64,000 nucleotides of DNA from Ardenticatenaceae bacterium (GCA_020634435.1 JACKBS010000006.1:558001-622000), one strand, 5' to 3'; shown: positions 18,384-27,576, counted from the first letter of the stretch. Program-made: numbers and translations. Notes: generated by a model from the sequence alone, not told the origin.

Positions 18384-18854
18384 TTACTCACGATTGGCTG
18401 TCGTTGCTCCACTCGCCTTGATGGCCGCCTCTAGTTGCGCCACTCTTTCTTGCAGCGCCACCAGTTCTGCGTTCTGATTTTGACTCGCCTCTAAAAAATC
18501 TGATTGATTTTGGGCCAGATGGGTAACAGAAACGGCCGTACTCCGTTGAAAAGTGCGAATTTGTTGCATAAGCGGTTCGGTAAACCACCACGTCAGGCGG
18601 CGTACCATTTGCTGAAAACGGATAATCCACGGGCCAACCCCAGGCCGATTCGATAAAACCACTGCATTGCTATCAATGTGCCATTGGCTGTTTAGCTGGC
18701 GCACATGCTGCTTTGCTTTGCCCGTTTCGTGCAGCAAAATGGAGAGGTCGAGCGGCAAAGTCTCACCTGATTCCCAGGCATGTAAAGCCTCGCTAACATT
18801 GCCTAACAGAACTTCTACATCTTGTTCATCAGTGCTTACGCTAAAAATATTCAA
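18384..18854 (-). CDS. Unknown glycan-cluster protein with shared membrane-proximal/coiled-coil module
   Basis: 156 residues with no catalytic motif that I recognise. A central amphipathic, Trp/Arg-rich stretch (RPGVGPWIIRF, then RRLTWWFTEPLMQQ) is followed by a predicted coiled coil of about 45 residues ending AALQERVAQLEAAIK-like heptads. The same order of elements occurs in the proteins at 22327-23652 and 23657-24025. It may tether a glycosyltransferase complex to the membrane, but that is inference. Gaps of 86 bases upstream and tight packing downstream place it in the long operon. Confidence 0.7.
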   Translation of the reverse strand: MNIFSVSTDEQDVEVLLGNVSEALHAWESGETLPLDLSILLHETGKAKQHVRQLNSQWHIDSNAVVLSNRPGVGPWIIRFQQMVRRLTWWFTEPLMQQIRTFQRSTAVSVTHLAQNQSDFLEASQNQNAELVALQERVAQLEAAIKASGATTANRE

Positions 18855-18940
18855 ACCAACTACACTCCTGCAAATAAAAAACCACCGCGCAAATTACTGC
18901 TCTTTAAATAATTTTAGTTCCCTGACGTTGCCTGAACTGC

Positions 18941-20140
18941 CTATTCATTGCTGTCGTTTATGATTTTGGCTACAAATTCAACCTGTTTTTGAGCAATTAC
19001 TAATGGATTGCCTACTTCACTGGCAAAGGTGAAGGCACGTTGTCCAAGTTCTTGCCGTTGAGCGGGATTACCTATGAGCCGAAGCAGTGCGGCTTCAATT
19101 TCAGCCTGTTCATCTTTGCCTGTACCAATCTTTACACAAATGTTGTCAGGTAGTTCAGCAAAGGCATCAATATTAGATACCAGCAATGGTTTTGCCGCAG
19201 CCATTAAAGCCATTAAGGTACCAGATGTTTCGCCTAGCGTTGGATAGCGCAGGTTGATTGCAATATCCACTGCGGCAAGATAGCTTCGAAAGTGGGTTTC
19301 ATCAGCGTACCCTACCAGGCTTACCACATTTTCCAAATTCAGTTGTTGCAGTAAGGATTGAAGATTATACCCTTCCACCACTTGCCCAACCAGCGCATAA
19401 TGCACCCTTGGTAAGGATGCACGGCTCCGTAAACTGGCCAACGCTTCCAGCACCACATGAATACGTTTACTAGGTGATACATAACCAAATGAAGCCAGCA
19501 AAATATCATCAGGCCGGTAGCCGAGCAATGCTTTAGCTTCTGCTTGAGCGGGAAGCCTATCAATTGGGGGCATCAGGTGAGGAATGTGAGCCACAGTTTG
19601 GCGCGAGCAATGTCTCTCAATCAATTTTTTGCTGTACTGATTATGCACGATGATGCCTAAGCTTTTCTGCACAACACGTTCAAATAAAGGAAAGCGCTTT
19701 ACGTCAAAGGGCGTTCTTTGAAAATGGGCTTGCTGAGCGTGATTCAAACCAGTTGGGCCATACGCAAAAGCCATCTCTCGTGTGTAGGCCGCAAATTGAC
19801 CCTGTTTCATCAAATATTCACCAAAGAAGGAGTGCAAGTTTGTATCATGCAGGACGACAATGCCAGGATAACGACACAACAATTCATAGATTTGACTATG
19901 GTATTTGGCGTTATTGCCCATATGATACAGGCTGACATCGAAACCTTCGGCCAATGGGCCTGCAAAGCTCTTGCTCTCTCGAATTGGGAACTGCTGGCTG
20001 AGCGTTTCGTCTAATTGATGTATTTGGTCGGTAAATAGGGTCAGATCCGCAAATTGGGCCAAGTAAGGCAGCAGGTAGGCGCTGTAGGAAGCGATTCCAG
20101 ATTTTTGCGGTGGCAGGGGGGAGAAATGGGCGATCTTCAA
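18941..20140 (-). CDS. GT4-family glycosyltransferase
   Basis: About 399 residues of GT-B type. The start is LKIAHFSPLPPQKSGIASYS, the middle has LASFGYVSPSKRIHVVLEAL, and the donor site is LGETSGTLMALMAAAKPLLV followed by IDAFAELP. The second Glu of E-x7-E is replaced by Leu, as in other members with GETSG. The frame opens at 20224, but those 28 residues overlap the upstream gene and look random. A TTG at 20140 has AGGA eight bases before it and begins the conserved strand, so I use it. The upstream stop is only four bases away, so coupling is likely. Confidence 0.85.
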   Translation of the reverse strand: MKIAHFSPLPPQKSGIASYSAYLLPYLAQFADLTLFTDQIHQLDETLSQQFPIRESKSFAGPLAEGFDVSLYHMGNNAKYHSQIYELLCRYPGIVVLHDTNLHSFFGEYLMKQGQFAAYTREMAFAYGPTGLNHAQQAHFQRTPFDVKRFPLFERVVQKSLGIIVHNQYSKKLIERHCSRQTVAHIPHLMPPIDRLPAQAEAKALLGYRPDDILLASFGYVSPSKRIHVVLEALASLRSRASLPRVHYALVGQVVEGYNLQSLLQQLNLENVVSLVGYADETHFRSYLAAVDIAINLRYPTLGETSGTLMALMAAAKPLLVSNIDAFAELPDNICVKIGTGKDEQAEIEAALLRLIGNPAQRQELGQRAFTFASEVGNPLVIAQKQVEFVAKIINDSNE

Positions 20141-20144
20141 GAAG

Positions 20145-22322
20145 TTATTCCTGTGGTGACAGGCGACCAATTTGACCTTGCCACGTTTGAGTAAGAACGG
20201 CCGTTGGCCGTCGCACATACACATTTTCTAGAGCGGCCGTTTGGATGTTATAAGTGTTAATGCTTGCCACTGCCCAGCCATCCAAAGCCCATACTGGCGC
20301 GTTGGGTACCGTGATCCAATAAACAGTTTTGCCCGCTTGCTGCCATTTCTCCAGCTGTTGTTCAAATAGCACAGTATCCAGTTGGGCGACGTCCCGCAAG
20401 GTTAAAACATCATGGTCAAAAATGAAACGTAGAGGCGTTCCCAAAATGTCCCCCTGGCCAATAGGGGCAGGGTCATTAAAAATGATAATCGCATCATCTT
20501 CAAATTGGCTGCTAAGTTGGGCTAGCTGTGGAAATATGTTGGGATGATCTACTTGGGTAATAAATCCGCGAGCCAGCCAGGCAAAACCACCCAGCCATAG
20601 CAAAGCGACCAGGTAGGTAAGCCCTTGAAGCCATCTTTTAGGAGCTGTGTTAAGCCAGCCGATGACTATCGCGCCCCCAATAATAAAAAGAGGCATCGTA
20701 GATGGCACATAACGGCGCATGGCGTAAATTTGATGGGGATTGGCGCGAATGTTCCACAGGTAAATGCCCGCGTAGACTAAATTGACAGCCAGAAGTACGG
20801 CCGTTTGCGAATCTACGTGCCACATCAGCAGGGCGATGCCGCCTATCCCCAGCCAAATTCCTAAAGGCGATAAATACCAACCCAACCGCACCAGATTTTC
20901 ATGATTTACCTGTGGGATCAACCCGGTGCTGTAGCCATCCTGGCGGGGTGGAGGTGGTTCCATCCCTGAACGAATGAACCAAAGGTAGGCTGTAAATAAG
21001 AAAAGTCCGGCGATGACAGCGACGATGAACGGCCGTTGATAGCGTGCCAGATAACCAAATTGCCCCCTAAACCGGAACAAAATTATCAAAATCACGATCC
21101 CTAAAACAGTACCAATCCACGCCAGGAGCTGGTTTACGACCAACAGACGCATCGCGAAATTGAATAAGTCAAAAAAGTAGGGGCGGCTTTGGGTAAGGGC
21201 GTGGAGCAATGAGTGGCTTACTAGCGCTGTAAACGGCAGCAAAAACCACCCCATCGCGGGCTGAGGCTTACTCCTAAGCCAAAGCCAAATGACCAATATG
21301 GCCAGCACTGGCAGGATAAACAATGCATCAATACGCGCCAGGAAAAAATGCCCCAGGGCTAGACCTGCGAGCAAGGCCCAAACGTGGTGTGGTTTACGGC
21401 CGTTTAACCATGCCCCAATACTCCATAACCCCGTCCAAAGCAAGTATTGTGATAAAGTTTCACTCACAGGATAACGAGAGAACCAGATTTGCAAAGCATT
21501 GAGGGATAGACCGGCCAGGGCAAGAACGGCCGTTTGCCAGCCTGCGATTTGCCGCACAGTGAAATAGACAGCGAGTGTACCCAATAAACCCCATAAACCA
21601 ACCAGCAGGAGTTCTGCCTGCACCCCCTCGGCTAAATCCCCAGCGAGGCCAAAAGCGACGGCCTGCCATACCGGATGCAGGGGGTAAAACTGAGGTGTAA
21701 TTTCCCCGTTCGGTTGCCCCACGACAAAAAATGCGGGCATGATGTAGGCTGGAGCGATGGGATTATCGAGCGGGCGCAAAAATGCTGGGTACAGGGCCGG
21801 GTTCAGTTCTGCTAAAAAATCGTCTTTAATTAGAGTACGGCCGTTTTGGGCAATCTCCGCACCCAGATTGACATAAACGCCCGCGTCGGCCGCGCCTGTA
21901 ATATATTGGTGGGGTCGGAAAAAGAGCCAGGCAGCAACGATCAGCCAGATTCCTAAAATAAGATATTCAGCCCAATCAGGTACAAAGCTCAACTTTAAGA
22001 CAGCAAAGCGAGGCGTAGAACCTTCTTCGTCCTGCGTTTGCAGCGGGCTATTGGGGTGTTGCTGTCGCCACCAGACAATAACGCCAAAGCACAGAGCGAA
22101 GATGAGCCATAATGAGCCCAACAGCAGGATAGAAAAGAGGCCAATTTCAGCTAAAATGATGGCCAGCCAACCAATGAGGCTAATGCCCAAGGCTAAGCTC
22201 ATAAATAATTTTTCGTGCCAGGCAACGATAAACATCTGGCGCCCGATAAAGCTCTTAAGCGCTAGCCAACCCAGGCCCCAATTGGCTGTAACTATTACGA
22301 GAATAACTAACGGGGCGGACAC
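20145..22322 (-). CDS. GT-C-type multi-spanning membrane glycosyltransferase-like protein
   Basis: 725 residues with about a dozen or more hydrophobic spans and a soluble C-terminal domain of about 150 residues. The outside loop after the early spans contains TGAADAGVYVNLGAEIAQNG; an acidic residue here is where GT-C enzymes of the PMT/ArnT (GT39/GT83) type bind metal or act as base. GT-C enzymes use polyprenyl-phosphate sugars on the outer face. The cassette at 40.5-48.6 kb encodes a likely synthase for such a donor. Exact family cannot be fixed by eye. It lies four bases from both neighbours in the operon. Confidence 0.75.
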   Translation of the reverse strand: MSAPLVILVIVTANWGLGWLALKSFIGRQMFIVAWHEKLFMSLALGISLIGWLAIILAEIGLFSILLLGSLWLIFALCFGVIVWWRQQHPNSPLQTQDEEGSTPRFAVLKLSFVPDWAEYLILGIWLIVAAWLFFRPHQYITGAADAGVYVNLGAEIAQNGRTLIKDDFLAELNPALYPAFLRPLDNPIAPAYIMPAFFVVGQPNGEITPQFYPLHPVWQAVAFGLAGDLAEGVQAELLLVGLWGLLGTLAVYFTVRQIAGWQTAVLALAGLSLNALQIWFSRYPVSETLSQYLLWTGLWSIGAWLNGRKPHHVWALLAGLALGHFFLARIDALFILPVLAILVIWLWLRSKPQPAMGWFLLPFTALVSHSLLHALTQSRPYFFDLFNFAMRLLVVNQLLAWIGTVLGIVILIILFRFRGQFGYLARYQRPFIVAVIAGLFLFTAYLWFIRSGMEPPPPRQDGYSTGLIPQVNHENLVRLGWYLSPLGIWLGIGGIALLMWHVDSQTAVLLAVNLVYAGIYLWNIRANPHQIYAMRRYVPSTMPLFIIGGAIVIGWLNTAPKRWLQGLTYLVALLWLGGFAWLARGFITQVDHPNIFPQLAQLSSQFEDDAIIIFNDPAPIGQGDILGTPLRFIFDHDVLTLRDVAQLDTVLFEQQLEKWQQAGKTVYWITVPNAPVWALDGWAVASINTYNIQTAALENVYVRRPTAVLTQTWQGQIGRLSPQE

Positions 22323-22326
22323 AAAC

Positions 22327-23652
22327 TCATTTCCTGTTGGCCAGGCGAGAAAGACGGCTTTCTATGGCCTGAAGCTGCTCATTGATCTGGGTAATTTGGC
22401 TTTGCAGTGCCGTGAAATCTTGAATTCTCTCCATCCCACGTTTGTCTTGCTGCCCTAACTGGGCCTGATGTCGCTCAAAATAAGTGGTAAGCAGCTGGTT
22501 AAATTCATTTTGTTGCTGCATTAATGAACGGACATATTGCCGCATGGCGATGTTACCCCAAATAGTGCGCAGTCGCGCAATAATTTTGCCAATCATGGGT
22601 AGCTTTGAGGTAAACGGCCGTTCTTTCACCACCATCTTTTGTGCCAGTGAAACTGATCCGTTGGTAGTGCCTTCCAGGTAGGGGGATTGCCAGGCTAACT
22701 GTCGCAAATTGAACATTGTTTGGCGAATTTGCGCTTCTTCCTCTGGCGTGGCTAATTGGTAATTTTCATTTGTTCTGGCTTTCCAGATTGACGACAGATT
22801 TTTAACTGTGGCTACGTAAGCGTGTGCCACGCCGTGCCGGTGGACGGGTGGCAGGGTTGCCAGCCAGGCTGTTTCGACGGGAACTGTCTCGGTCAAAATT
22901 GTGGCGATGGACCAATGTTTGAGTAAATAGCGCCACCGACTTGTATGGAAGATTTTGAAATACTCCACATTGTTTTGTGCCAGGGTGACTGATTCAAAGT
23001 GAACGGCCGTTGCTTCTGGTACATACACCACACGGTAACCAGCTTGCCGGGCGCGGGTACACCAATCACACTCCTCGTAATAAAGGAAGAACCCTTCATC
23101 CATCGGTCCGATTTGAGCAACAACGTCTCGGCGAATAGCCAAAGCTGCGCCGATCACGTAGTCAACCTCTGTTTGCACATCGTACTGGCCCGTATCAGTT
23201 TCGCGCAAACCGTAATGACCGGGTAGGGCTTGGGGCGCGGTGATAAAGCCTCCTGCGTGTTGGATTAATACACGGCCTGGATAAAACAATTTGCTGCCCG
23301 TGATTCCGATTGTTTCGTCTGCCTGCATGGGTAAAACAAGGTGATGCAGCCAATCGGCATCGACAACTACATCGGGATTAACCAGCACCACAAAATCTGT
23401 ATCGGCTTGTTGAACAGCCAGGTTGTTACCCGCGGCAAAGCCATGATTAGATTGGCTGCAAATCAGCTTAACAGCGGGAAAACTGCGGTGTACCAGCTCT
23501 ATCGAATCATCGCTAGAGTTGTTGTCTACAACGACAACTTTGAAGTTTGGGTAGTTCAGATTAAGCAGGGCTGTTAAACAATCTGGCAAAAAATGGGCGG
23601 CATTCCAGTTAAGTACAATAATGGTCACGGAGGGAGAGGCAGTCAGAGTCAT
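22327..23652 (-). CDS. GT2-family glycosyltransferase with C-terminal coiled-coil module
   Basis: 441 residues. The N-terminal 230 are GT2: VTIIVLNWNAAHFLPDCL, VVVDNNSSDDS, SNHGFAAGNN, VLVNPDVVVDADW and FFLYYEECDWCTRARQAGYR. The C-terminal 130 hold KLPMIGKIIARLRTIWGN, then RQYVRSLMQQQNEFNQLL and a coiled coil ending AIESRLSRL. That tail is the module also found in the small proteins next door (23657-24025) and at 18384-18854. It starts four bases after the upstream stop. Function: sugar addition in the surface glycan; the tail probably mediates complex assembly (inference). Confidence 0.88.
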   Translation of the reverse strand: MTLTASPSVTIIVLNWNAAHFLPDCLTALLNLNYPNFKVVVVDNNSSDDSIELVHRSFPAVKLICSQSNHGFAAGNNLAVQQADTDFVVLVNPDVVVDADWLHHLVLPMQADETIGITGSKLFYPGRVLIQHAGGFITAPQALPGHYGLRETDTGQYDVQTEVDYVIGAALAIRRDVVAQIGPMDEGFFLYYEECDWCTRARQAGYRVVYVPEATAVHFESVTLAQNNVEYFKIFHTSRWRYLLKHWSIATILTETVPVETAWLATLPPVHRHGVAHAYVATVKNLSSIWKARTNENYQLATPEEEAQIRQTMFNLRQLAWQSPYLEGTTNGSVSLAQKMVVKERPFTSKLPMIGKIIARLRTIWGNIAMRQYVRSLMQQQNEFNQLLTTYFERHQAQLGQQDKRGMERIQDFTALQSQITQINEQLQAIESRLSRLANRK

Positions 23653-23656
23653 GGGG

Positions 23657-24025
23657 CTAATCGGGCTGCTGCGCTTCTAATTGTGCTAAATGATCTTCTA
23701 AAACCTGCAAGCGGTGGCTGATTTGGCTCAAGTAGGTAGACATCTGTGCCAGGTCATGAGCTAATTCTGTTTGCTCGCGATCTTGCAGGATAAACCATTG
23801 ATCATGCTCATGTAGCTGAGAGACAACAATTTGGTTAAAGCTATTTTGCTGCTGGAGCAACGGCCGTACATACCACTTGGTCGCAATGCTGTTCCATGCT
23901 TCGCGAAAACGCACCAGGAGCGGACCAACAAGCGGCGTGTTAGAGGTAAACGGCCGTTCCCGAACTTGTGATTTTTCTAGGAGCCAGTTGGCATTTTCTT
24001 GGGCCTCTTCCTTCTCTCTCGTCAT
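23657..24025 (-). CDS. Small protein consisting of the shared glycan-cluster module
   Basis: 122 residues: a short polar start, then TPLVGPLLVRFREAWNSIAT, KWYVRPLLQQQNSFNQ and a coiled coil of about 50 residues. It corresponds closely to the tail of the next gene product and to the 18384-18854 protein, without any catalytic domain. It is first in the leftward operon, four bases before the GT2 gene. A scaffolding or membrane-tethering part is the simplest idea; no function is established. Confidence 0.7.
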   Translation of the reverse strand: MTREKEEAQENANWLLEKSQVRERPFTSNTPLVGPLLVRFREAWNSIATKWYVRPLLQQQNSFNQIVVSQLHEHDQWFILQDREQTELAHDLAQMSTYLSQISHRLQVLEDHLAQLEAQQPD

Positions 24026-24136
24026 GATGCGCTTTCCCCGTCTTTCTTACTGGATAAGTCGGTATTGCGGAAAGATCGTGCTCAACCGATTCAGCGCATG
24101 AGTTTACCATCAACTATTTACCATTAACAATTAAGT

Positions 24137-24190
24137 GGAGAACAAAAAGTCCTTTAAAAACAATCATCTTATTTGAGCTTTTTGTTCTCC
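24137..24190. repeat. 13-bp inverted repeat upstream of the glycan operon
   Basis: GGAGAACAAAAAG at 24137-24149 pairs exactly with CTTTTTGTTCTCC at 24178-24190 (28-base loop). It lies in the 230-base gap between the end of the hydrolase gene and the start of the leftward operon, so it may end the former or regulate the latter. Confidence 0.65.
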
Positions 24191-24193
24191 TGA

Positions 24194-24246
24194 AAGTAAA
24201 TCACTGGCTATGCTCAGGTTTTTAAGCAACTTTTCGTGATTTACTT
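24194..24246. repeat. Second, adjacent 11-bp inverted repeat
   Basis: AAGTAAATCAC at 24194-24204 pairs exactly with GTGATTTACTT at 24236-24246 (31-base loop). It begins three bases after the previous repeat ends and stops nine bases before the hydrolase stop codon, a tandem of two hairpins. Confidence 0.6.
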
Positions 24247-24255
24247 AACCATTAG

Positions 24256-25608
24256 CTATGGGTGCCAGGTGATGCTGGGTACAACGGCCGTTTCTGCATA
24301 AGGGCCTGCTGCCAAATCATCAAAATAGCTATTGGTTAGTAGGCTGCTGTAGGAGAATAGCGCGTGGCCTGCCGTGCCAGCGTCGCGGGCCATCTGGATG
24401 CGGGCTTCGATTTCAGCAAAAGAGCAATAACCTGTGCCAATGCCGGGGATGATGTAACGGCCGTTTCCATCTGCCTGAAAATCTTCTACCAGCGTTTGCC
24501 AGCGGGTACGAATCCAGTAATCAGAAGAGGTAGGGGCTGGGTCCTCCAAATAGTTGCCGTCGGTGTCGCAGCCGTTATAGCCGCTGCCAGGGTATATCAT
24601 CGGCGAGATGCTGTCGATGGTGTTGCTGGCCAGCCACGCCTTGGAATCCTGATAGTAGGTGATGTTGCCCTGCTGCGGCGAACCGGGGAAGCCCCAGGCT
24701 GGGTCCAGCTCATGAATAGGCCACACAGCCGCAGACAGCCACAAGCCGGGTTTCAGCGGCGCAACCTCTTCGTAGAAGCGGCGCACCGTGCCATTGACCT
24801 GCGCCCGCTGCCAGTCGGCATAGCCGCTGTCGCTGAAGCAGTTAGCGCCATAACGGGCCTCGCTCACTGGATCACAAGAAGTGTTGCTGCCGCCGTAACG
24901 GATGTGGTCCAGGTGTATTCCGTCAATATCGTAGCGGGTTACTAAATCTTGGCCTACCGCCACAAGGTGATCATCTAAAAAGATGGAAGCGGGTGTGCTG
25001 CGCATGTATGCGCCACAAAATACGTCATCGCTGCTGGTCCATTGCAGGCCATTGGGCTTGCCGTTGGTGCTGCCGTGTTCGTTGAGCAGCTGGTAGTAAA
25101 GTGGGGTTGGCGTTACGCTGGCGTCAGGTGGCGTGTTGCAGAAGCTGCCGCCGTTCCAGACGGGGTATACGTTCATGTAGGCGTGAACCTGCACACCAGC
25201 CGCGTGTGCTTTTTCCACCATGTAGGCCAGCGGGTCCCACAGCGGATTGGGTGCCTGCCCGTAGACGCCGCTGACGCGGTCGGCCCACGGCTCCAGGTTG
25301 GATTGGTAGTAGGCATCGGCAATACCGCGCACCTGGAAAAAGATAACGTTGAAGCCCGCGTCGGCCACGTTTTGCACGATTTCATCAATTTTGGCAGGGT
25401 CAGCGGCCTGACCGTAGCTGGTCCAGTCGAAGCGGGTGACCCACACACCGCGAAATTCGGTCATGGGTTCGGGGTTGGGTGGCGTGCTGCTGCCGGTGAT
25501 GAAGGGGAGGTAAACGGCCGTTTCCGTCCCTGCGGCCGCATGGCGCACCGTTTGCATCCCTAGCATTAATACACAAAAAATTGTTAGAAAAATGACGGCT
25601 CGTTTCAT
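24256..25608 (-). CDS. Secreted family 10-like glycoside hydrolase (GHL10 type)
   Basis: 450 residues with an N-terminal signal (hydrophobic 4-22, AAA/GTE cleavage region). The GHL10 barrel follows: FRGVWVTRFDWTSYGQ, then NVIFFQVRGIADAYYQS, KAHAAGVQVHAYMNVYP, DIDGIHLDHIRYGG and WLSAAVWP. These are the conserved strands of the DUF187/GHL10 family, TIM barrels thought to act on cell-wall or surface polysaccharides. Cys pairs in the mature part suggest disulfides outside the cell. It runs toward the glycan operon, which suggests trimming or turnover of the polymer (inference). Catalytic acids cannot be named with certainty. Confidence 0.88.
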   Translation of the reverse strand: MKRAVIFLTIFCVLMLGMQTVRHAAAGTETAVYLPFITGSSTPPNPEPMTEFRGVWVTRFDWTSYGQAADPAKIDEIVQNVADAGFNVIFFQVRGIADAYYQSNLEPWADRVSGVYGQAPNPLWDPLAYMVEKAHAAGVQVHAYMNVYPVWNGGSFCNTPPDASVTPTPLYYQLLNEHGSTNGKPNGLQWTSSDDVFCGAYMRSTPASIFLDDHLVAVGQDLVTRYDIDGIHLDHIRYGGSNTSCDPVSEARYGANCFSDSGYADWQRAQVNGTVRRFYEEVAPLKPGLWLSAAVWPIHELDPAWGFPGSPQQGNITYYQDSKAWLASNTIDSISPMIYPGSGYNGCDTDGNYLEDPAPTSSDYWIRTRWQTLVEDFQADGNGRYIIPGIGTGYCSFAEIEARIQMARDAGTAGHALFSYSSLLTNSYFDDLAAGPYAETAVVPSITWHP

Positions 25609-25761
25609 GGTAACTTCCTGGTTTTTGGTTTAGCAGGCATTGTGTCACAGAAACGGCCGTTCTGCCTGCCAAAATCCATAAATTAACGCACCCTGCCACA
25701 CTTTTTAACGGAATCTGCACAGATTAGTAGGGCAAGTTATCTGCTGGATGGACAAATCGAG

Positions 25762-25767
25762 TATACT
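25762..25767 (+). promoter_or_regulatory. -10 element (TATACT) for a leaderless start at 25774
   Basis: TATACT lies six bases before the ATG at 25774, as at the arfB-like gene. No Shine-Dalgarno is present and no good -35 is visible. One ACGGCCGT copy (25653) is the other feature of the 25609-25773 gap. Confidence 0.35.
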
Positions 25768-25773
25768 TGTGGC

Positions 25774-25995
25774 ATGGATGCATCAGAGGCTAAAGCGTAT
25801 GCTCATCGCTGGGAAGCGGTAGCTGATATTGAACGCCAAGAACAAAAAACACGTTCTGTCGCAGAAAATTGGCAACAATTAAATGCCATCAGACGTCGGG
25901 CCGCACGTTTAGGCATTTCGCGGCAAAATGACGAGGGTGAAATGGCGCTTATCTTGCTGTGGGCAAAGCTGAAGTCAGATTATGTCACAAGTTGA
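25774..25995 (+). CDS. Small hypothetical protein, possible antitoxin-like partner
   Basis: 73 residues, charged and predicted helical (AKAYAHRWEAVADIERQ, AENWQQLNAIRRRAARLG). I recognise no family. It overlaps the nucleotidyltransferase gene by 14 bases, so the two are translated from one mRNA. Small helical proteins encoded just ahead of a nucleotidyltransferase toxin are common in toxin-antitoxin pairs, but this one has no visible DNA-binding motif. Many genomes have similar pairs with no proven toxic activity. Confidence 0.65.
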   Translation: MDASEAKAYAHRWEAVADIERQEQKTRSVAENWQQLNAIRRRAARLGISRQNDEGEMALILLWAKLKSDYVTS

Positions 25996-26554
25996 ACCTC
26001 AAGGATTATTTCGCGACCCGCTTGATGCCTTGGAAAGATTACTGGCTGAATTTGATCACCAAGGCGTGATCATTGGTGGATTGGCTGTCAGTCTTTTGGG
26101 AGAAGCGCGATTTACAGAAGACCTGGATGCGGTGGTTTTGCTTTCCATTGACGATATCCATAAGTTTCTGGAAGCGGCTAAACGGGAAGGCATTGAACCG
26201 CGGATTGTTGAGGCAGATAAGTTTGCCAAACGGAACCGGGTCCTTCTTTTACGTCACATTGCTTCAAACACAAATATTGATGTTTCGCTTGGCGTTTTGC
26301 CATTTGAGCAGGAAATGGTAGCCAGAAGCAAAGTTTATGAAGTTGACGATACCCTGAAAATCCACTTGCCGACCCCTGAAGATTTGATAATCATGAAAGC
26401 GATCGCCCATCGTCCCAAAGATTTGTTGGACATTGAGGGGATTATTCGTAATCATCCCAATCTGGATAGCGGCCGAATCCAAGAATGGGTGACACAATTC
26501 GCTGAGCTTTTGGAAAGGCCAGAACTCTGGGAAGACATTGCTAGTTGGCTGTAA
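25982..26554 (+). CDS. Nucleotidyltransferase-fold protein (AbiEii/DUF6036-like)
   Basis: 190 residues. The minimal nucleotidyltransferase signature is IGGLAVSLLGEARFTEDLD: Gly-Gly at 32-33 and metal-binding Asp47-x-Asp49. A third acid is likely in NTNIDVSLG (about residue 100), and HLPTPEDLIIMKAIAHRPKD is the conserved helix found in AbiEii-like and DUF6036 proteins. Known members transfer nucleotides to tRNA or other targets as toxins. The overlapping 73-residue gene upstream may be the partner. No phage or mobile gene is adjacent. Confidence 0.8.
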   Translation: MSQVEPQGLFRDPLDALERLLAEFDHQGVIIGGLAVSLLGEARFTEDLDAVVLLSIDDIHKFLEAAKREGIEPRIVEADKFAKRNRVLLLRHIASNTNIDVSLGVLPFEQEMVARSKVYEVDDTLKIHLPTPEDLIIMKAIAHRPKDLLDIEGIIRNHPNLDSGRIQEWVTQFAELLERPELWEDIASWL

Positions 26555-26571
26555 TCTTCTAAAATCCCCTT

Positions 26572-27576
26572 ATGAAAGCACCTCGAAAATTCACAACCGA
26601 AGCGGGCCGGATCATTTACTCCTTTCCGGTACAGTCGTTTCCTAACTTGGTGAACAATATTTATCTGATTAGCGACGGTGACTTGCTGATCTTGGTGGAT
26701 TGCGGCTCTGGGTTTGCCGAGGCGAATGACCAACTGCTGGCGGGAGTTACGGCCGTTTCCCACCAATTCAACGAAGCAATTAGCCTGGAAGCGGTGACCC
26801 ACATCCTCATCACCCACGGCCATATTGATCATTTTGGTGGCTTGCCCTTTGTGCGCCAGTTCACCAGCGCCCCGGTTGGTGTGCACGTGCTGGACCGTCG
26901 CGTGCTTTCAAACTTTGAAGAGCGCTCGATTTTTTCCTCCAGTCGGTTAGACACCTTTTTGGAAGGGGCTGGGGTGTCCACTGAACGGCGGCAGCAGTTG
27001 ATGCAGGTGTATTTGTTTGGCAAGCAGTATTACAAATCGACGCCCGTACAGTTTTTACTGGAAGAAGGTAAGCCAACGGTGGGGGGCATCGAGGTATTCC
27101 ACGTGCCGGGGCATTGCCCAGGGCAGGTTTGCCTGCTGGTGGATGATGTGATGCTGACGGCCGATCACGTCCTCAGCCGAATCACGCCGCACCAGGCCCC
27201 AGAAAGTATCACCAACAACATGGGCTTGGGGCATTATCTGGATTCGCTGACCAAAATTAGCAAGGTGCCGGGCGTACGGCTGGCGCTGGGTGGGCATGAG
27301 GAGTCGATGGGGGATATGGTCGGCCGTATCCAGGCCATCAAAATTGCTCACGACGACCGCCTCAACAAAATTCTGGAAATCTGCACCGAGCCAAAATCGC
27401 TGGCGGAGATCAGCCGCGACTTGTTTGGTCGCGTGGAAAGCTACCACGTGCTGCTGGCTTTGGAAGAAGCCGGGGCACATGTCGAATACCTCTACCAGCG
27501 CGGTGAGCTGATCGCTGCCAACCTGGACGAAATCCAAAAGACTTACCATCCTGTCGTGCAATACCAAAAAGCATAG
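26572..27576 (+). CDS. MBL-fold metallo-hydrolase
   Basis: 334 residues. The zinc-binding HGHIDHFGG motif (H-x-H-x-D-H, about 82-87) is followed by HVPGHCPGQVCLLVDDVML with the next His and TADHVL with the bridging Asp. The final 90 residues are predicted winged-helix-like, as in the YflN/LACTB2 subgroup. Such proteins hydrolyse thioesters or nucleic-acid esters; the substrate is not known here. It ends four bases before mutY and is likely cotranscribed. Confidence 0.87.
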   Translation: MKAPRKFTTEAGRIIYSFPVQSFPNLVNNIYLISDGDLLILVDCGSGFAEANDQLLAGVTAVSHQFNEAISLEAVTHILITHGHIDHFGGLPFVRQFTSAPVGVHVLDRRVLSNFEERSIFSSSRLDTFLEGAGVSTERRQQLMQVYLFGKQYYKSTPVQFLLEEGKPTVGGIEVFHVPGHCPGQVCLLVDDVMLTADHVLSRITPHQAPESITNNMGLGHYLDSLTKISKVPGVRLALGGHEESMGDMVGRIQAIKIAHDDRLNKILEICTEPKSLAEISRDLFGRVESYHVLLALEEAGAHVEYLYQRGELIAANLDEIQKTYHPVVQYQKA

